Shown piece after piece: positions 43,823-52,318 of a DNA stretch of 64,000 bases (the stretch's first letter is position 1; each line of letters opens with the position of its first letter). A program made the translations under genes and the position numbers. The notes under the pieces were generated by a model. It had not been told where the DNA came from and searched no databases. It was given only the letters and a program-made list of their open reading frames with translations. The stretch is from Firmicutes bacterium OM04-13BH (GTDB lineage: Bacteria; Bacillota; Clostridia; Lachnospirales; Lachnospiraceae): contig QULP01000014.1 in assembly GCA_003481745.1 (NCBI GenBank), positions 358-64,357 of the forward strand, written 5' to 3'.

Positions 43823-46800
43823 ATGAAAAAAATATTCCGCTATCTACTGCTTACAATGTGTTTGTTGGGAATATTGAGGGTAAATGTTTATGCAGCAGAA
43901 AACACTAATAGGGTAATTAATCTGACAGGTATCAGTAGTGTAAAAATATATACAGCTGATAAAAAACAGGAGATTGAAGTAAAAGATGAGAGTTTTGCTG
44001 TATCCCCTGGAGAATACTGTTATGAATATGCAGGAGATGCAAATAATTCGTTAAATGGCGCTGGTGGTTATTTCACAGTGACAGAAGACATGACAGAATT
44101 AAATCTCGCAAGTGTTTATTTTACTAATGCATCTCCAACTGCTTGGATAAATGAAAAAAACAAATGGTGTTACCTTGATGAACTTGGCATATTAACTCTT
44201 TATGATGAAAAGCAGGAGAAGGAATATTGGCATGCCACAGATAATGTATATAATTATATTGTGCCAAATTGTGGTGGTGATAGCTATTATAATTTCAATT
44301 TTATTCCCTTCGATAAGGACTACCTTCCTATTGAAGGGCATTTTTACGTTTATGGTCAGACAGATTTTAGTCCATTAAATCTTTCAGATAGTGGAAAAAT
44401 TCCATATTTGAAAAAAAGTTATATCACAGTCAAAGCTCCAGTAGATATGGAAGTTTATACGACTTGGGAATTAAAATTTTATACTGCCAGAAACTGGAAA
44501 TCCTACACTCCTTTTAAGACAGAAGACGGATATAATTATTATAAGATTCCAGAAGGTTTTACTTATATGATGCGGCAGGAAGGAAAAGTGACTCGATATA
44601 GTAAAACTTTAAGTGGTGAATGGAATGATGACCACACTGAGGTCACAGTTGCTCCGCTTGAGGATAATCCAACACAAATTCATCGTGAACAGCAAAAAGA
44701 TGGAATTTATGCTAGTATGCTTACAAATCTACCAGAGAACAGTGAAATTGATTTAAGTGTAGGAGAATATTTTGATATCGTACCATTGCGTGCATGGCAG
44801 GCAATAGAAAATGGTGTAGGAAATGATCATGAAGACCCTGACTGGCATTATATGGTGATTGGTGGAGATGAAAGTATTGCTTCTGTTGAGGTAACGGAAG
44901 ATGATAAAATCGGACAGTTTGGTCGAATTCATGCAAATGGGGAAGGCACAGTTTTAGTCGCTTTTTACTATGATGCTGTAGAAACTTCTTCTATTAAGAG
45001 TAGCACTGGAAGCTATATTTATAGCGCACTATTGCCAGAATTGACAGGAATTGCAGTTGTACATGTTGGAGGGGATAGTCCACAAACGCAGATTACGTCT
45101 AACATTGATATGATAGAAGGACGTACGGTTTACTATATTAAGAATCAAACAGGAGCAGATGGAGTTACGTATGAGATGGGAGATTCTGCAGAGTATACGT
45201 TTACGCCAACAGCAACAACAGGAGATAGTTCAGAAAAGATTAAATCTGTACGTGTTCATAAACCGATTACTGTGACGGATGGAAAACTCAGTGAAAATCC
45301 GACAGATTGGTTAAAAGACAGTTCTTGGAAAACTTATCAAGCCAAAACAACAGAAGATGGTAAACAGAGTTATACAATTCAATTGTCTGAAGGACGAAAT
45401 ATCGTAGAGATAAAAGCAGGAGATGCAACCACCTATCATGTGATTCTTGCCAGAGGATTAGATGTTACAATTGATAATGTGCATCGTTCAGGAAAAGCTC
45501 TGGAGGTTGGAGATACTGCAAAGATAACGATGGAAAATATGATTCCTCCAATGTTTAAAATGGCTGCAATCTATAACCCAAGTGGTGTACAGTTTACGTG
45601 CAAAGCAAATGGAGCGGATTATACAACCTCATTTGGACAGTACATGGTAGGCAGTAGTTTTATAGTAAAACTTCAAGAGGAAGACACAGGAACCTACCGA
45701 ATTACGGAAGGTGCATTAAGTACAAGTGCCTGGGGAACAGTAGATGGCGCACATCGCAAAATGACAAGAAATTCTATGGGCAAATATTGGAATGGTGGAG
45801 ATAACCCGAATATTGATTATGGAAAGATGGCATATATTCCAGAAATTTCTTTTAATGTTGCTTCTAACGATGATTCAGAAGAAACGACAAATCGAATGGC
45901 TGGGTTATTAAAAGTTTTAGCTGTAAGTACAGGTCCAATTGGAAGTCCAACGGTACAAGATGCAGGAGCCTGGTTTGCAACAAATTCTACAAATGTTCCA
46001 CAGAGTGCAAATGGTGGACTATTAATGGATAGTGATTGGTTTGTTAAAGTAGGAGCTGAATTACTTCAAAAAGATGAAGATGCAAAATTGTTAGTTAGAT
46101 ACTGGCGAGGAACCGATAGAAACAATGCAGTTGTAAAGGAAATGAATTTTTCTGAATCCTATCGAGAGACAAGTATGATGGGTGGAACCGTAGGATATAT
46201 AGTAGGAAATCCATTAATTTCATGTGACGACTTGGATATTGATAGTGTGGAATCAATGGATGTGCAAGTGGAAGTGATTATAATACCTGGGAATGGAAGT
46301 CCAATGACTTATGCCAGACATATGTATAAAGCTGGAAGACAGCGCCTTGGGGTTTTAATTCCGATAAATATGAAAATTTCAGCAGCCGAGGGAAGTGGAG
46401 CACTTGGTCGCTGGGATGGAGTATTGGAAGCAGATGATATTGAATATAAAGATTCCAAAGGTAATACGGTTACACAGGATTTGGGTTATGGATTTATTGG
46501 AACAGAAGAACATTTTACTACATCTGTGCCAAATGAAACAGATAAAATTCTATTAGATGTAGAAAGTGCTGTGCTTAATAGGAAAAATGTATTAAAAAGC
46601 TATACCATTTCCCTGAATGGAACAGAATATCAATCTGACAAAGCGATTCCACTGGAAGTTGGTGTCAACAAATTGACAGTGACATGTAAGGCAGCTAAAG
46701 GAATGGGAAAAGACAGTACCTACACCATCGACGTAACTCGTCGTTCCGCTTCAAAACAGACAACCTTTGAAGTTCCAGAAGGTGCATCCGTACTTGTAAT

Positions 46801-49753
46801 GCAGGGCAGTAAGACGATGAAAGCCAACGAAGATGGAACTTACACGCTTGAAAATGGAACTTATACTTACTATGTATCTAAGAGTGGATTCCTGACCAAG
46901 ACAGACAGTTTCAAAGTAACAGATGAAGAAAGTAATCCGGTTATCCGTATAGAAAGCTTAGAGGCAGTTCCAGCTCAGTCTGGAACCGTATCGGTACAGC
47001 TTGCAGGACAGAGTACGGTATTCTGCCCGACAACGGATATAGCCATTTCACAGGAAGCAAAAGACCTGGCAGCAAATCGTTATGTCTTATATAACCATGG
47101 CGGTTACACGGTACTTCATGCATTGTTAGATGCAGCAGATGCAAGCAGAGCAGGCTTTGAGTGTTACAGAGGTAAGTTTGTGCTTACTGGTGATTCCATT
47201 ACAGAAAGTAACGGAAAGAAAGCCAGCTGGATCTGCAAAGTAAATGGTGTGGTATGTGATGACCCGGCCAATACCTTAGCATCTGACGGAGATAAGGTTG
47301 AATTCTTCTATAGTTCTGGATGGGATGGCATGAAAGATGCACATCTGACACCGGAAACAAAGAGTGTCAATCGTGGAGAAACCCTGACCTTGACATTAGC
47401 AGGAGCAGGTGTTTCTGAAAATGATGCAAAGGCAGAAGCCATTGCCGATGCAGAGATTTATGAAGGAAGTAAACTGATTGGAACAACCGATGAAAATGGA
47501 CAGCTTCAGGTAGAAACCAATACCCTTTCTTTAGGAACGCATCGTTTTACGGCTGTCAAGAAAGATGAAGCCGGTCACAATCTCTTAACTGCAGTGATGA
47601 GTTCCATTACTGTAAATAAAGTAAGTGACCCATCCGCAGACCCGAACAAGACAGTTGTTACATTCCGTCTGATTGGTGATACCAAACATGGAGAAGAGGG
47701 AAGTGACAACGAAGCCGTTCATGCTTATACGACATGGATTGCAACCGGTACGTACAGTTTTGACCAGTCAGAAGTAACGGTTGGTGAAGTGTTTAAGACT
47801 GCATTAGAGGAAGCGGGACTTTCTTATGTAGGAATTGAAAACAACTACATTAGTTCCATTACCGCACCGGAAATTTATGGTGGTTATGAATTAAAGGAAA
47901 TGGATAACGGTAAAAATTCCGGCTGGATGTATACCGTAAACGGAGTACACCCGGACAGAGGCTTAAATGAATGGTATGTAACCACAGGTGATGAAATCGT
48001 ATGGCATTACATCGATGACTACAAAGTAGAACAGTCTGATATGAAAGACGAGTCCGGATTTGCATCAAGTGGCAATGCATCTACCTGGAATAAATGGTTA
48101 GAAGCGTTGGATGAAACACCTGGTGCAAGAGAACGTGGTGAAAAAGTCGAAAATCAGATCAAGCAGATTGATGAAACCATTGAGCTTACAGATGAGTGTG
48201 AAGCAAAGATTACCACAGCACGTAAGGCTTATGATTCCCTAACCCGTGAGGAGAAGAGATATGTAAGCAATTACGATGTGCTCTTAAAAGCAGAGGAACA
48301 ACTGGCAGCTCTTAAGAAAGAAAAGGCAGACAAAGAAGCAGCGGACGCTGTAATTGCTCAGATTGATGCGCTTCCGACAGCTGAAAATGTGACTCTGGAA
48401 CATCAGGAAGCAGTTGACGCTGCAAGAGATGCGTACAGCAAGCTGACGGATGACCAGAAGAAACTGGTTTCCAAGGAAACAACCGACAAACTGGAAAGTG
48501 CAGAGAAGAAGATTGCACAGTTACTCGAAGAGCAGGCAGCGGATTTGGTATTAGAAGAGATGAATGCGCTTCCGTCCAAAGATAATCTGACGCTGGATGA
48601 TGAAGTGGCTCTTGCAGGTGCAGAGGCACACTACAATGCATTAAGTGATGCTCAGAAAGAATATCTGAATGGAAAAGCACCGGAAAGTGTTGCAAAACTT
48701 GGTGAATTAAGAACGCAGTTAGAAAAACTGAAAAAGGATGCGGCAGACAAAGCGGCAGCCGATGCAGTGACAGAAAAACTCAATGCCCTTCCGTCCGAAG
48801 AGGATGTGATGTTCCAGGATGAAGCGGTACTGAAACAGGCAAGAGAAGCTTACGATGCTCTGAGTGAAGACCAGAAGAAGTTTGTTTCCGGTGAAGCGTA
48901 TGACAAACTGGAAAAGGCAGAAAAGAAACTCGAAGCATTAAAAGCAGAAGCCGAAGCGGTAACAAAACAGATTCAGGAACTTCCGGCAGTTGGAGATTTG
49001 AAACTGGAAGATGCAGAAAAAGTATCTTTGGCAAGAAGTGCTTATGATGCATTAAATGCAGACCAGAAACGTCAGTTGACAGAAAGTGGAGTAGTGGATA
49101 CGCTGTTAACCGCAGAAAACCAGCTTAGCTTACTTGAAAGAGAAAAAGAAGAAGCAGAAAAAGTGGCACAGCAGATTAACAGTCTTCCGGAAGTAAAAGA
49201 ACTGAAACTGTCAGACAAGACCGCAGTGGAACAGGCAAGAAAAGCGTATGATGCTTTAAGTGAGAGCCAGAAAGCAATGATTAAAGAAGCAAAAATGGCA
49301 CTTGAAGAGCGAGAAGCAGAAATCAAACGCTTAGAAGAGCTGGCAAATAATACCGATAAACCGGACCCAGGCAACAAAGGTGATGATAAGAAAGACGACA
49401 ACAAGGATAACAACAAAGATAATAACACATCAACGACCGATAAGAATAACAACAAGGGTTCTGGCACAACAACCGGTACAACAAACAAAGGCTCAAATAC
49501 CACAACCGGTACAGCAACCAACAAAGGAACGCAAAGTGGAAGCACGAATAAGACAACAGGAACTCAGGCACAGACAAGCAGCAGCCAGACAACAGGCAGC
49601 AGCAGTGCAAAGAGTGCGAAGACAGGGGATGAAACCGATTTCCTTCTTCCAATGGCAGGACTGATTAGTGCTTCTGGTGTATTTGCAGGAGTGGTTCTTT
49701 ATTACAAGAAGAGAAGAAAAGACACAGGAGTAGAGAAAAAAGAAGAAAAATAA
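43823..49753 (+). CDS. Giant wall-anchored DUF4430 surface protein
   Basis: About 1976 aa. A signal peptide leads to a large unrecognised N-terminal half. A cadherin-like/PEGA-like segment follows (about 920-1050), then two DUF4430-like domains. The first (about 1088-1166) has GYTVLHALLDAA and SWICKVNG. The second (about 1317-1400) has TVGEVFKTALEEAG, SGWMYTVNG and TGDEIVWHYID. Next come about six alpha-helical repeats (about 1440-1840, pattern LP...AR.AYD.LS..QK), a Lys/Asn/Thr spacer, sorting motif AKTGD (about 1932), a hydrophobic helix and a basic tail. ATG 43823 follows GGAAGGTG. Proposed surface capture of corrinoids under riboswitch and phase control; binding is inferred. Confidence 0.85.
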   Translation: MKKIFRYLLLTMCLLGILRVNVYAAENTNRVINLTGISSVKIYTADKKQEIEVKDESFAVSPGEYCYEYAGDANNSLNGAGGYFTVTEDMTELNLASVYFTNASPTAWINEKNKWCYLDELGILTLYDEKQEKEYWHATDNVYNYIVPNCGGDSYYNFNFIPFDKDYLPIEGHFYVYGQTDFSPLNLSDSGKIPYLKKSYITVKAPVDMEVYTTWELKFYTARNWKSYTPFKTEDGYNYYKIPEGFTYMMRQEGKVTRYSKTLSGEWNDDHTEVTVAPLEDNPTQIHREQQKDGIYASMLTNLPENSEIDLSVGEYFDIVPLRAWQAIENGVGNDHEDPDWHYMVIGGDESIASVEVTEDDKIGQFGRIHANGEGTVLVAFYYDAVETSSIKSSTGSYIYSALLPELTGIAVVHVGGDSPQTQITSNIDMIEGRTVYYIKNQTGADGVTYEMGDSAEYTFTPTATTGDSSEKIKSVRVHKPITVTDGKLSENPTDWLKDSSWKTYQAKTTEDGKQSYTIQLSEGRNIVEIKAGDATTYHVILARGLDVTIDNVHRSGKALEVGDTAKITMENMIPPMFKMAAIYNPSGVQFTCKANGADYTTSFGQYMVGSSFIVKLQEEDTGTYRITEGALSTSAWGTVDGAHRKMTRNSMGKYWNGGDNPNIDYGKMAYIPEISFNVASNDDSEETTNRMAGLLKVLAVSTGPIGSPTVQDAGAWFATNSTNVPQSANGGLLMDSDWFVKVGAELLQKDEDAKLLVRYWRGTDRNNAVVKEMNFSESYRETSMMGGTVGYIVGNPLISCDDLDIDSVESMDVQVEVIIIPGNGSPMTYARHMYKAGRQRLGVLIPINMKISAAEGSGALGRWDGVLEADDIEYKDSKGNTVTQDLGYGFIGTEEHFTTSVPNETDKILLDVESAVLNRKNVLKSYTISLNGTEYQSDKAIPLEVGVNKLTVTCKAAKGMGKDSTYTIDVTRRSASKQTTFEVPEGASVLVMQGSKTMKANEDGTYTLENGTYTYYVSKSGFLTKTDSFKVTDEESNPVIRIESLEAVPAQSGTVSVQLAGQSTVFCPTTDIAISQEAKDLAANRYVLYNHGGYTVLHALLDAADASRAGFECYRGKFVLTGDSITESNGKKASWICKVNGVVCDDPANTLASDGDKVEFFYSSGWDGMKDAHLTPETKSVNRGETLTLTLAGAGVSENDAKAEAIADAEIYEGSKLIGTTDENGQLQVETNTLSLGTHRFTAVKKDEAGHNLLTAVMSSITVNKVSDPSADPNKTVVTFRLIGDTKHGEEGSDNEAVHAYTTWIATGTYSFDQSEVTVGEVFKTALEEAGLSYVGIENNYISSITAPEIYGGYELKEMDNGKNSGWMYTVNGVHPDRGLNEWYVTTGDEIVWHYIDDYKVEQSDMKDESGFASSGNASTWNKWLEALDETPGARERGEKVENQIKQIDETIELTDECEAKITTARKAYDSLTREEKRYVSNYDVLLKAEEQLAALKKEKADKEAADAVIAQIDALPTAENVTLEHQEAVDAARDAYSKLTDDQKKLVSKETTDKLESAEKKIAQLLEEQAADLVLEEMNALPSKDNLTLDDEVALAGAEAHYNALSDAQKEYLNGKAPESVAKLGELRTQLEKLKKDAADKAAADAVTEKLNALPSEEDVMFQDEAVLKQAREAYDALSEDQKKFVSGEAYDKLEKAEKKLEALKAEAEAVTKQIQELPAVGDLKLEDAEKVSLARSAYDALNADQKRQLTESGVVDTLLTAENQLSLLEREKEEAEKVAQQINSLPEVKELKLSDKTAVEQARKAYDALSESQKAMIKEAKMALEEREAEIKRLEELANNTDKPDPGNKGDDKKDDNKDNNKDNNTSTTDKNNNKGSGTTTGTTNKGSNTTTGTATNKGTQSGSTNKTTGTQAQTSSSQTTGSSSAKSAKTGDETDFLLPMAGLISASGVFAGVVLYYKKRRKDTGVEKKEEK

Positions 49754-49788
49754 AATTTTGAATCAATACTCGAAATGAAATGCGAAAG

Positions 49789-49826
49789 GGTCAATGAAGG
49801 CAAGGCTTTCATTGGCCTTTTTGTTT
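49789..49826 (+). terminator. Terminator of the DUF4430 operon
   Basis: GGTCAATGAAG/CTTTCATTGGCC stem followed by TTTTTG. It is a close relative of the hydCBA terminator at 40793-40834. Confidence 0.82.
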
Positions 49827-49845
49827 GGTAAAGGGGTAAAAGGAA

Positions 49846-49874
49846 TTGTCAAGTATAAAATAGTGTGCTAAAAT
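49846..49874 (+). promoter_or_regulatory. Promoter of pyrE
   Basis: TTGTCA, a 17-bp spacer, then TAAAAT, about 70 nt before the start. It shows pyrE is independently transcribed here. Confidence 0.65.
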
Positions 49875-49944
49875 ATCAATGATACAGTTAGAAAAAAAGG
49901 CAGATGCCTGTAAAAGATAGAGAATAATGGAGGCTTTGGTAAAA

Positions 49945-50625
49945 ATGGAAGCATACAAGAAAGAGTTTATTGAATTTATGGTAGAAAGTGATGTACTGAA
50001 ATTTGGAGAGTTTACTTTAAAGAGTGGAAGAAAATCTCCGTTTTTTATGAATGCAGGTGCCTATGTAACCGGTTCACAGTTAAAAAAATTAGGTGAATAT
50101 TATGCAAAAGCCATTCATGATACGTATGGAGATGACTTTGACGTATTATTTGGACCGGCTTACAAGGGAATTCCGCTTGGGGTAGTAACCGCAATCGCAT
50201 ACAGTGAATTATATGGAAAAGAAGTACGTTACTGTTCTGACAGAAAAGAAGAAAAAGACCACGGTGCAGATAAAGGAAAATTCCTTGGAAGCCAGTTGAA
50301 AGATGGTGACCGTGTGATTATGATTGAGGATGTTACGACATCCGGAAAATCTATGGAAGAAACGGTACCGAAGGTAAGAGGGGCAGCAGATGTGACAATT
50401 GTTGGTCTGATGGTTTCTTTAAACCGTATGGAAATCGGAAAGGGTGGAGAAAAATGCGCCCTTGATGAAGTCAAAGACCTTTATGGCTTCGATACGGCTG
50501 CAATCGTAACAATGGAAGAAGTAGTGGAATGTCTTTACAACAAAGAATGTAATGGAAAAGTTGTAATTGATGATACATTAAAATCCGCAATTGATGCATA
50601 CTATGAGGAATATGGCGTAAAATAG
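49945..50625 (+). CDS. pyrE: Orotate phosphoribosyltransferase
   Basis: About 226 aa. It converts orotate and PRPP to OMP, the step between PyrDB and PyrF. The PRPP loop is VIMIEDVTTSGKS; GPAYKGIPLG and SDRKEEKDHG are the dimer-loop and catalytic segments. ATG 49945 gives the usual N-terminus (MEAYKKEFIEFM); the ATG at 49927 overlaps the RBS GGAGG. It is separated from pyrCFKD by 25.7 kb. Confidence 0.95.
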   Translation: MEAYKKEFIEFMVESDVLKFGEFTLKSGRKSPFFMNAGAYVTGSQLKKLGEYYAKAIHDTYGDDFDVLFGPAYKGIPLGVVTAIAYSELYGKEVRYCSDRKEEKDHGADKGKFLGSQLKDGDRVIMIEDVTTSGKSMEETVPKVRGAADVTIVGLMVSLNRMEIGKGGEKCALDEVKDLYGFDTAAIVTMEEVVECLYNKECNGKVVIDDTLKSAIDAYYEEYGVK

Positions 50626-50680
50626 ATTGGAAAATGAAAAAGTCAGTTGTATGAAATGAATCAAGAGGATGCAGGATTTT

Positions 50681-50833
50681 ATGAATGAAAAAGTATATAA
50701 AACAATGGCAGGCATAGGCGGTGGTACACTGGCAATTGGAATTGTGGTATTAGTGACCGGAATTGTAAGTGGCACTATGCTGATTATTAATGGAGCAAGA
50801 TTAATAAAAAAGAAATATGAACTGACAATTTAA
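50681..50833 (+). CDS. Small membrane protein (50 aa)
   Basis: MNEKVYKTMAGIGGG leads into two short hydrophobic segments (LAIGIVVLVTGIVSGTMLII) and a basic end (ARLIKKKYELTI). RBS AGGAT about 10 nt upstream. I recognise this layout from other Lachnospiraceae beside pyrE, but no function is known. It lies between pyrE and the VanZ gene. Confidence 0.65.
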   Translation: MNEKVYKTMAGIGGGTLAIGIVVLVTGIVSGTMLIINGARLIKKKYELTI

Positions 50834-50875
50834 GGCATGACAGGCTTATCAGGAGTATGCCTTGTGTCAGAAAGA

Positions 50876-50908
50876 GAGGGCATATTTAAGAAAATGCCCT
50901 CTTTATTT
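50876..50908 (+). terminator. Terminator before the VanZ gene
   Basis: GAGGGCAT/ATGCCCTC stem followed by TTTATTT. It overlaps the 5' extension of the VanZ frame and supports the later TTG start. Confidence 0.75.
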
Positions 50909-50927
50909 CAGTACAGGAGCGTATAAA

Positions 50928-51416
50928 TTGAACAGGGAAATAAAAAATAAAATAAAGAAAGCGGGAACAGTTGCGTTTCTGCTTTATATTGCTGCACTGA
51001 TTTATTTCCTGTTTTTTTCGGAATCATATGGAAGAGTAGGGTTCGCAGAGCGTGAATACCATTATAATGTGGTTCCGTTTCGGGAAATAAAACGATTTTG
51101 GATTTACAGAGAACAACTTGGAGTATTTGCAGTCGTTACGAATCTGTTAGGAAATGTGGTAGGATTCGTTCCCTTTGGATTTATACTTCCTTTAATTGTC
51201 CGTCGGGCGAGAGGCTTTTTCTTGATTACGTTATTAGGATTTGCCTTGAGCTTGTTTGTGGAAGTAGTTCAGCTGATAACGAAAGTTGGATGTTTTGATG
51301 TAGATGATTTGATTTTGAATACACTGGGAGCGGCAGTCGGGTATATCCTGTTTGCTGTCTGCCATTTGATAGATGACCAGACCAGGAGGAAGAAATATGG
51401 CGAGAAAGAGATATAA
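50928..51416 (+). CDS. VanZ-family membrane protein
   Basis: About 162 aa with about four transmembrane helices. VanZ features are the short N-terminal helix, YHYNVVPFREI, NLLGNVVGFVPFGFILP, and FVEVVQLITKVGCFDVDDLILNTLGAAVGY. Members include the teicoplanin-resistance accessory VanZ, but most are of unknown role. The TTG at 50928 follows AGGAGCG; the longer frame from 50862 would run through a terminator hairpin. Confidence 0.85.
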   Translation: MNREIKNKIKKAGTVAFLLYIAALIYFLFFSESYGRVGFAEREYHYNVVPFREIKRFWIYREQLGVFAVVTNLLGNVVGFVPFGFILPLIVRRARGFFLITLLGFALSLFVEVVQLITKVGCFDVDDLILNTLGAAVGYILFAVCHLIDDQTRRKKYGEKEI

Positions 51417-51717
51417 ATATGCGTTTACCAGAAAGAAACATACCAAAGGCGGAAAGTTATCCTCTATTTTGGCATTTGCGTCGTTTCTTTTGTTTGTAGG
51501 TTCTGCTATCTGCTCGATGATGATGGGTGGAAAAGGCGGATTATATCTCGGAGCAGCAGGATTCATTGCAATCGGATTTTCTGTATATGGATTTATTCTT
51601 GGCTTAAAGAGTTTTTCTGAGGAAAACAGGAATGTATTGTACAGCAAAGTAGGCGCAGTGGCAAACGGGCTGTTAACAGTACTTTGGATTACGATGTTTT
51701 TGATTGGAATTGGATGA
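51397..51717 (+). CDS. Small membrane protein of unknown function
   Basis: About 106 aa. The N-terminus is basic (MARKRYKYAFTRKKHTKGGK) with three hydrophobic helices. ATG 51397 follows AGGAGGA and overlaps the end of the VanZ gene by 20 bp. This suggests translational coupling in a run of membrane genes. The family is not recognised with certainty. Confidence 0.75.
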   Translation: MARKRYKYAFTRKKHTKGGKLSSILAFASFLLFVGSAICSMMMGGKGGLYLGAAGFIAIGFSVYGFILGLKSFSEENRNVLYSKVGAVANGLLTVLWITMFLIGIG

Positions 51718-51727
51718 GGTAGAAATT

Positions 51728-52318
51728 ATGGAAGAACGGTTGAAAAAACAGCTTGAATTTATTTTAGAAGCAGATAAAAGTAAATTTATCGGGCGTCAGA
51801 CGTACCTTTCTGATGGAATCCGAAAAGAAAATGATGCAGAACATTCCTGGCATCTGGCGCTTATGACAGCACTTTTGTCTGAGTATGCAAAAGAGAAAAT
51901 AGATGTACAAAAGACAATGCTTATGGTGTTGATTCATGACATTGTGGAGATTGATGCCGGGGATACTTATGCTTATGATGAAAAAGGAAAATTAAGCCAG
52001 AGGGAACGTGAGGTAAAGGCGGCAGACCGGATTTTTAATCTTTTACCAAAAGACCAGGCAAAAAGTATGAGAGATTTATGGGAAGAATTTGAGACCTGTG
52101 AGACGCCGGAAGCAAAGTTTGCCCGCTGTATGGACAATTTACAGCCGATTCTGTTAAATGATAAAACAGGAGGAAAATCCTGGAGAGAGCGTCAGATTAA
52201 ACGTTCTCAGGTAGAAGAAAGACAGAAAAGAACAAAGATGGGTTCGGATACGCTGATGGAAGTGGTGACTCAGATTATTGAAAAAAATGTAGAAAACGGG
52301 AATTTAAAAGATGAGTAG
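51728..52318 (+). CDS. HD-domain phosphohydrolase (YfbR-like)
   Basis: About 196 aa. The HD metal-binding pattern is H in DAEHSWHLA, the HD pair in VLIHDIVEIDAGD, and a distal Asp in ARCMDNLQ. Relatives are 5'-deoxynucleotidases acting on dNMPs, or uncharacterised nucleotide hydrolases. Placement near pyrE and the purine genes fits nucleotide metabolism. The ATG at 51728 follows GAGGTAG. Overlaps the next gene by 8 bp. Confidence 0.85.
   Translation: MEERLKKQLEFILEADKSKFIGRQTYLSDGIRKENDAEHSWHLALMTALLSEYAKEKIDVQKTMLMVLIHDIVEIDAGDTYAYDEKGKLSQREREVKAADRIFNLLPKDQAKSMRDLWEEFETCETPEAKFARCMDNLQPILLNDKTGGKSWRERQIKRSQVEERQKRTKMGSDTLMEVVTQIIEKNVENGNLKDE

Noticed and set aside
40912..49753. An integrative conjugative element or prophage marked by the tyrosine recombinase
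   Set aside because: No relaxase, coupling protein, excisionase, replication, capsid or tRNA attachment site is visible. The repeats around the recombinase are inverted rather than direct, and the neighbours are surface and housekeeping genes.
50862..50927. ATG start at 50862 for the VanZ protein
   Set aside because: The extension crosses a terminator hairpin. The TTG at 50928 has AGGAG at the right distance and a VanZ-like N-terminus.
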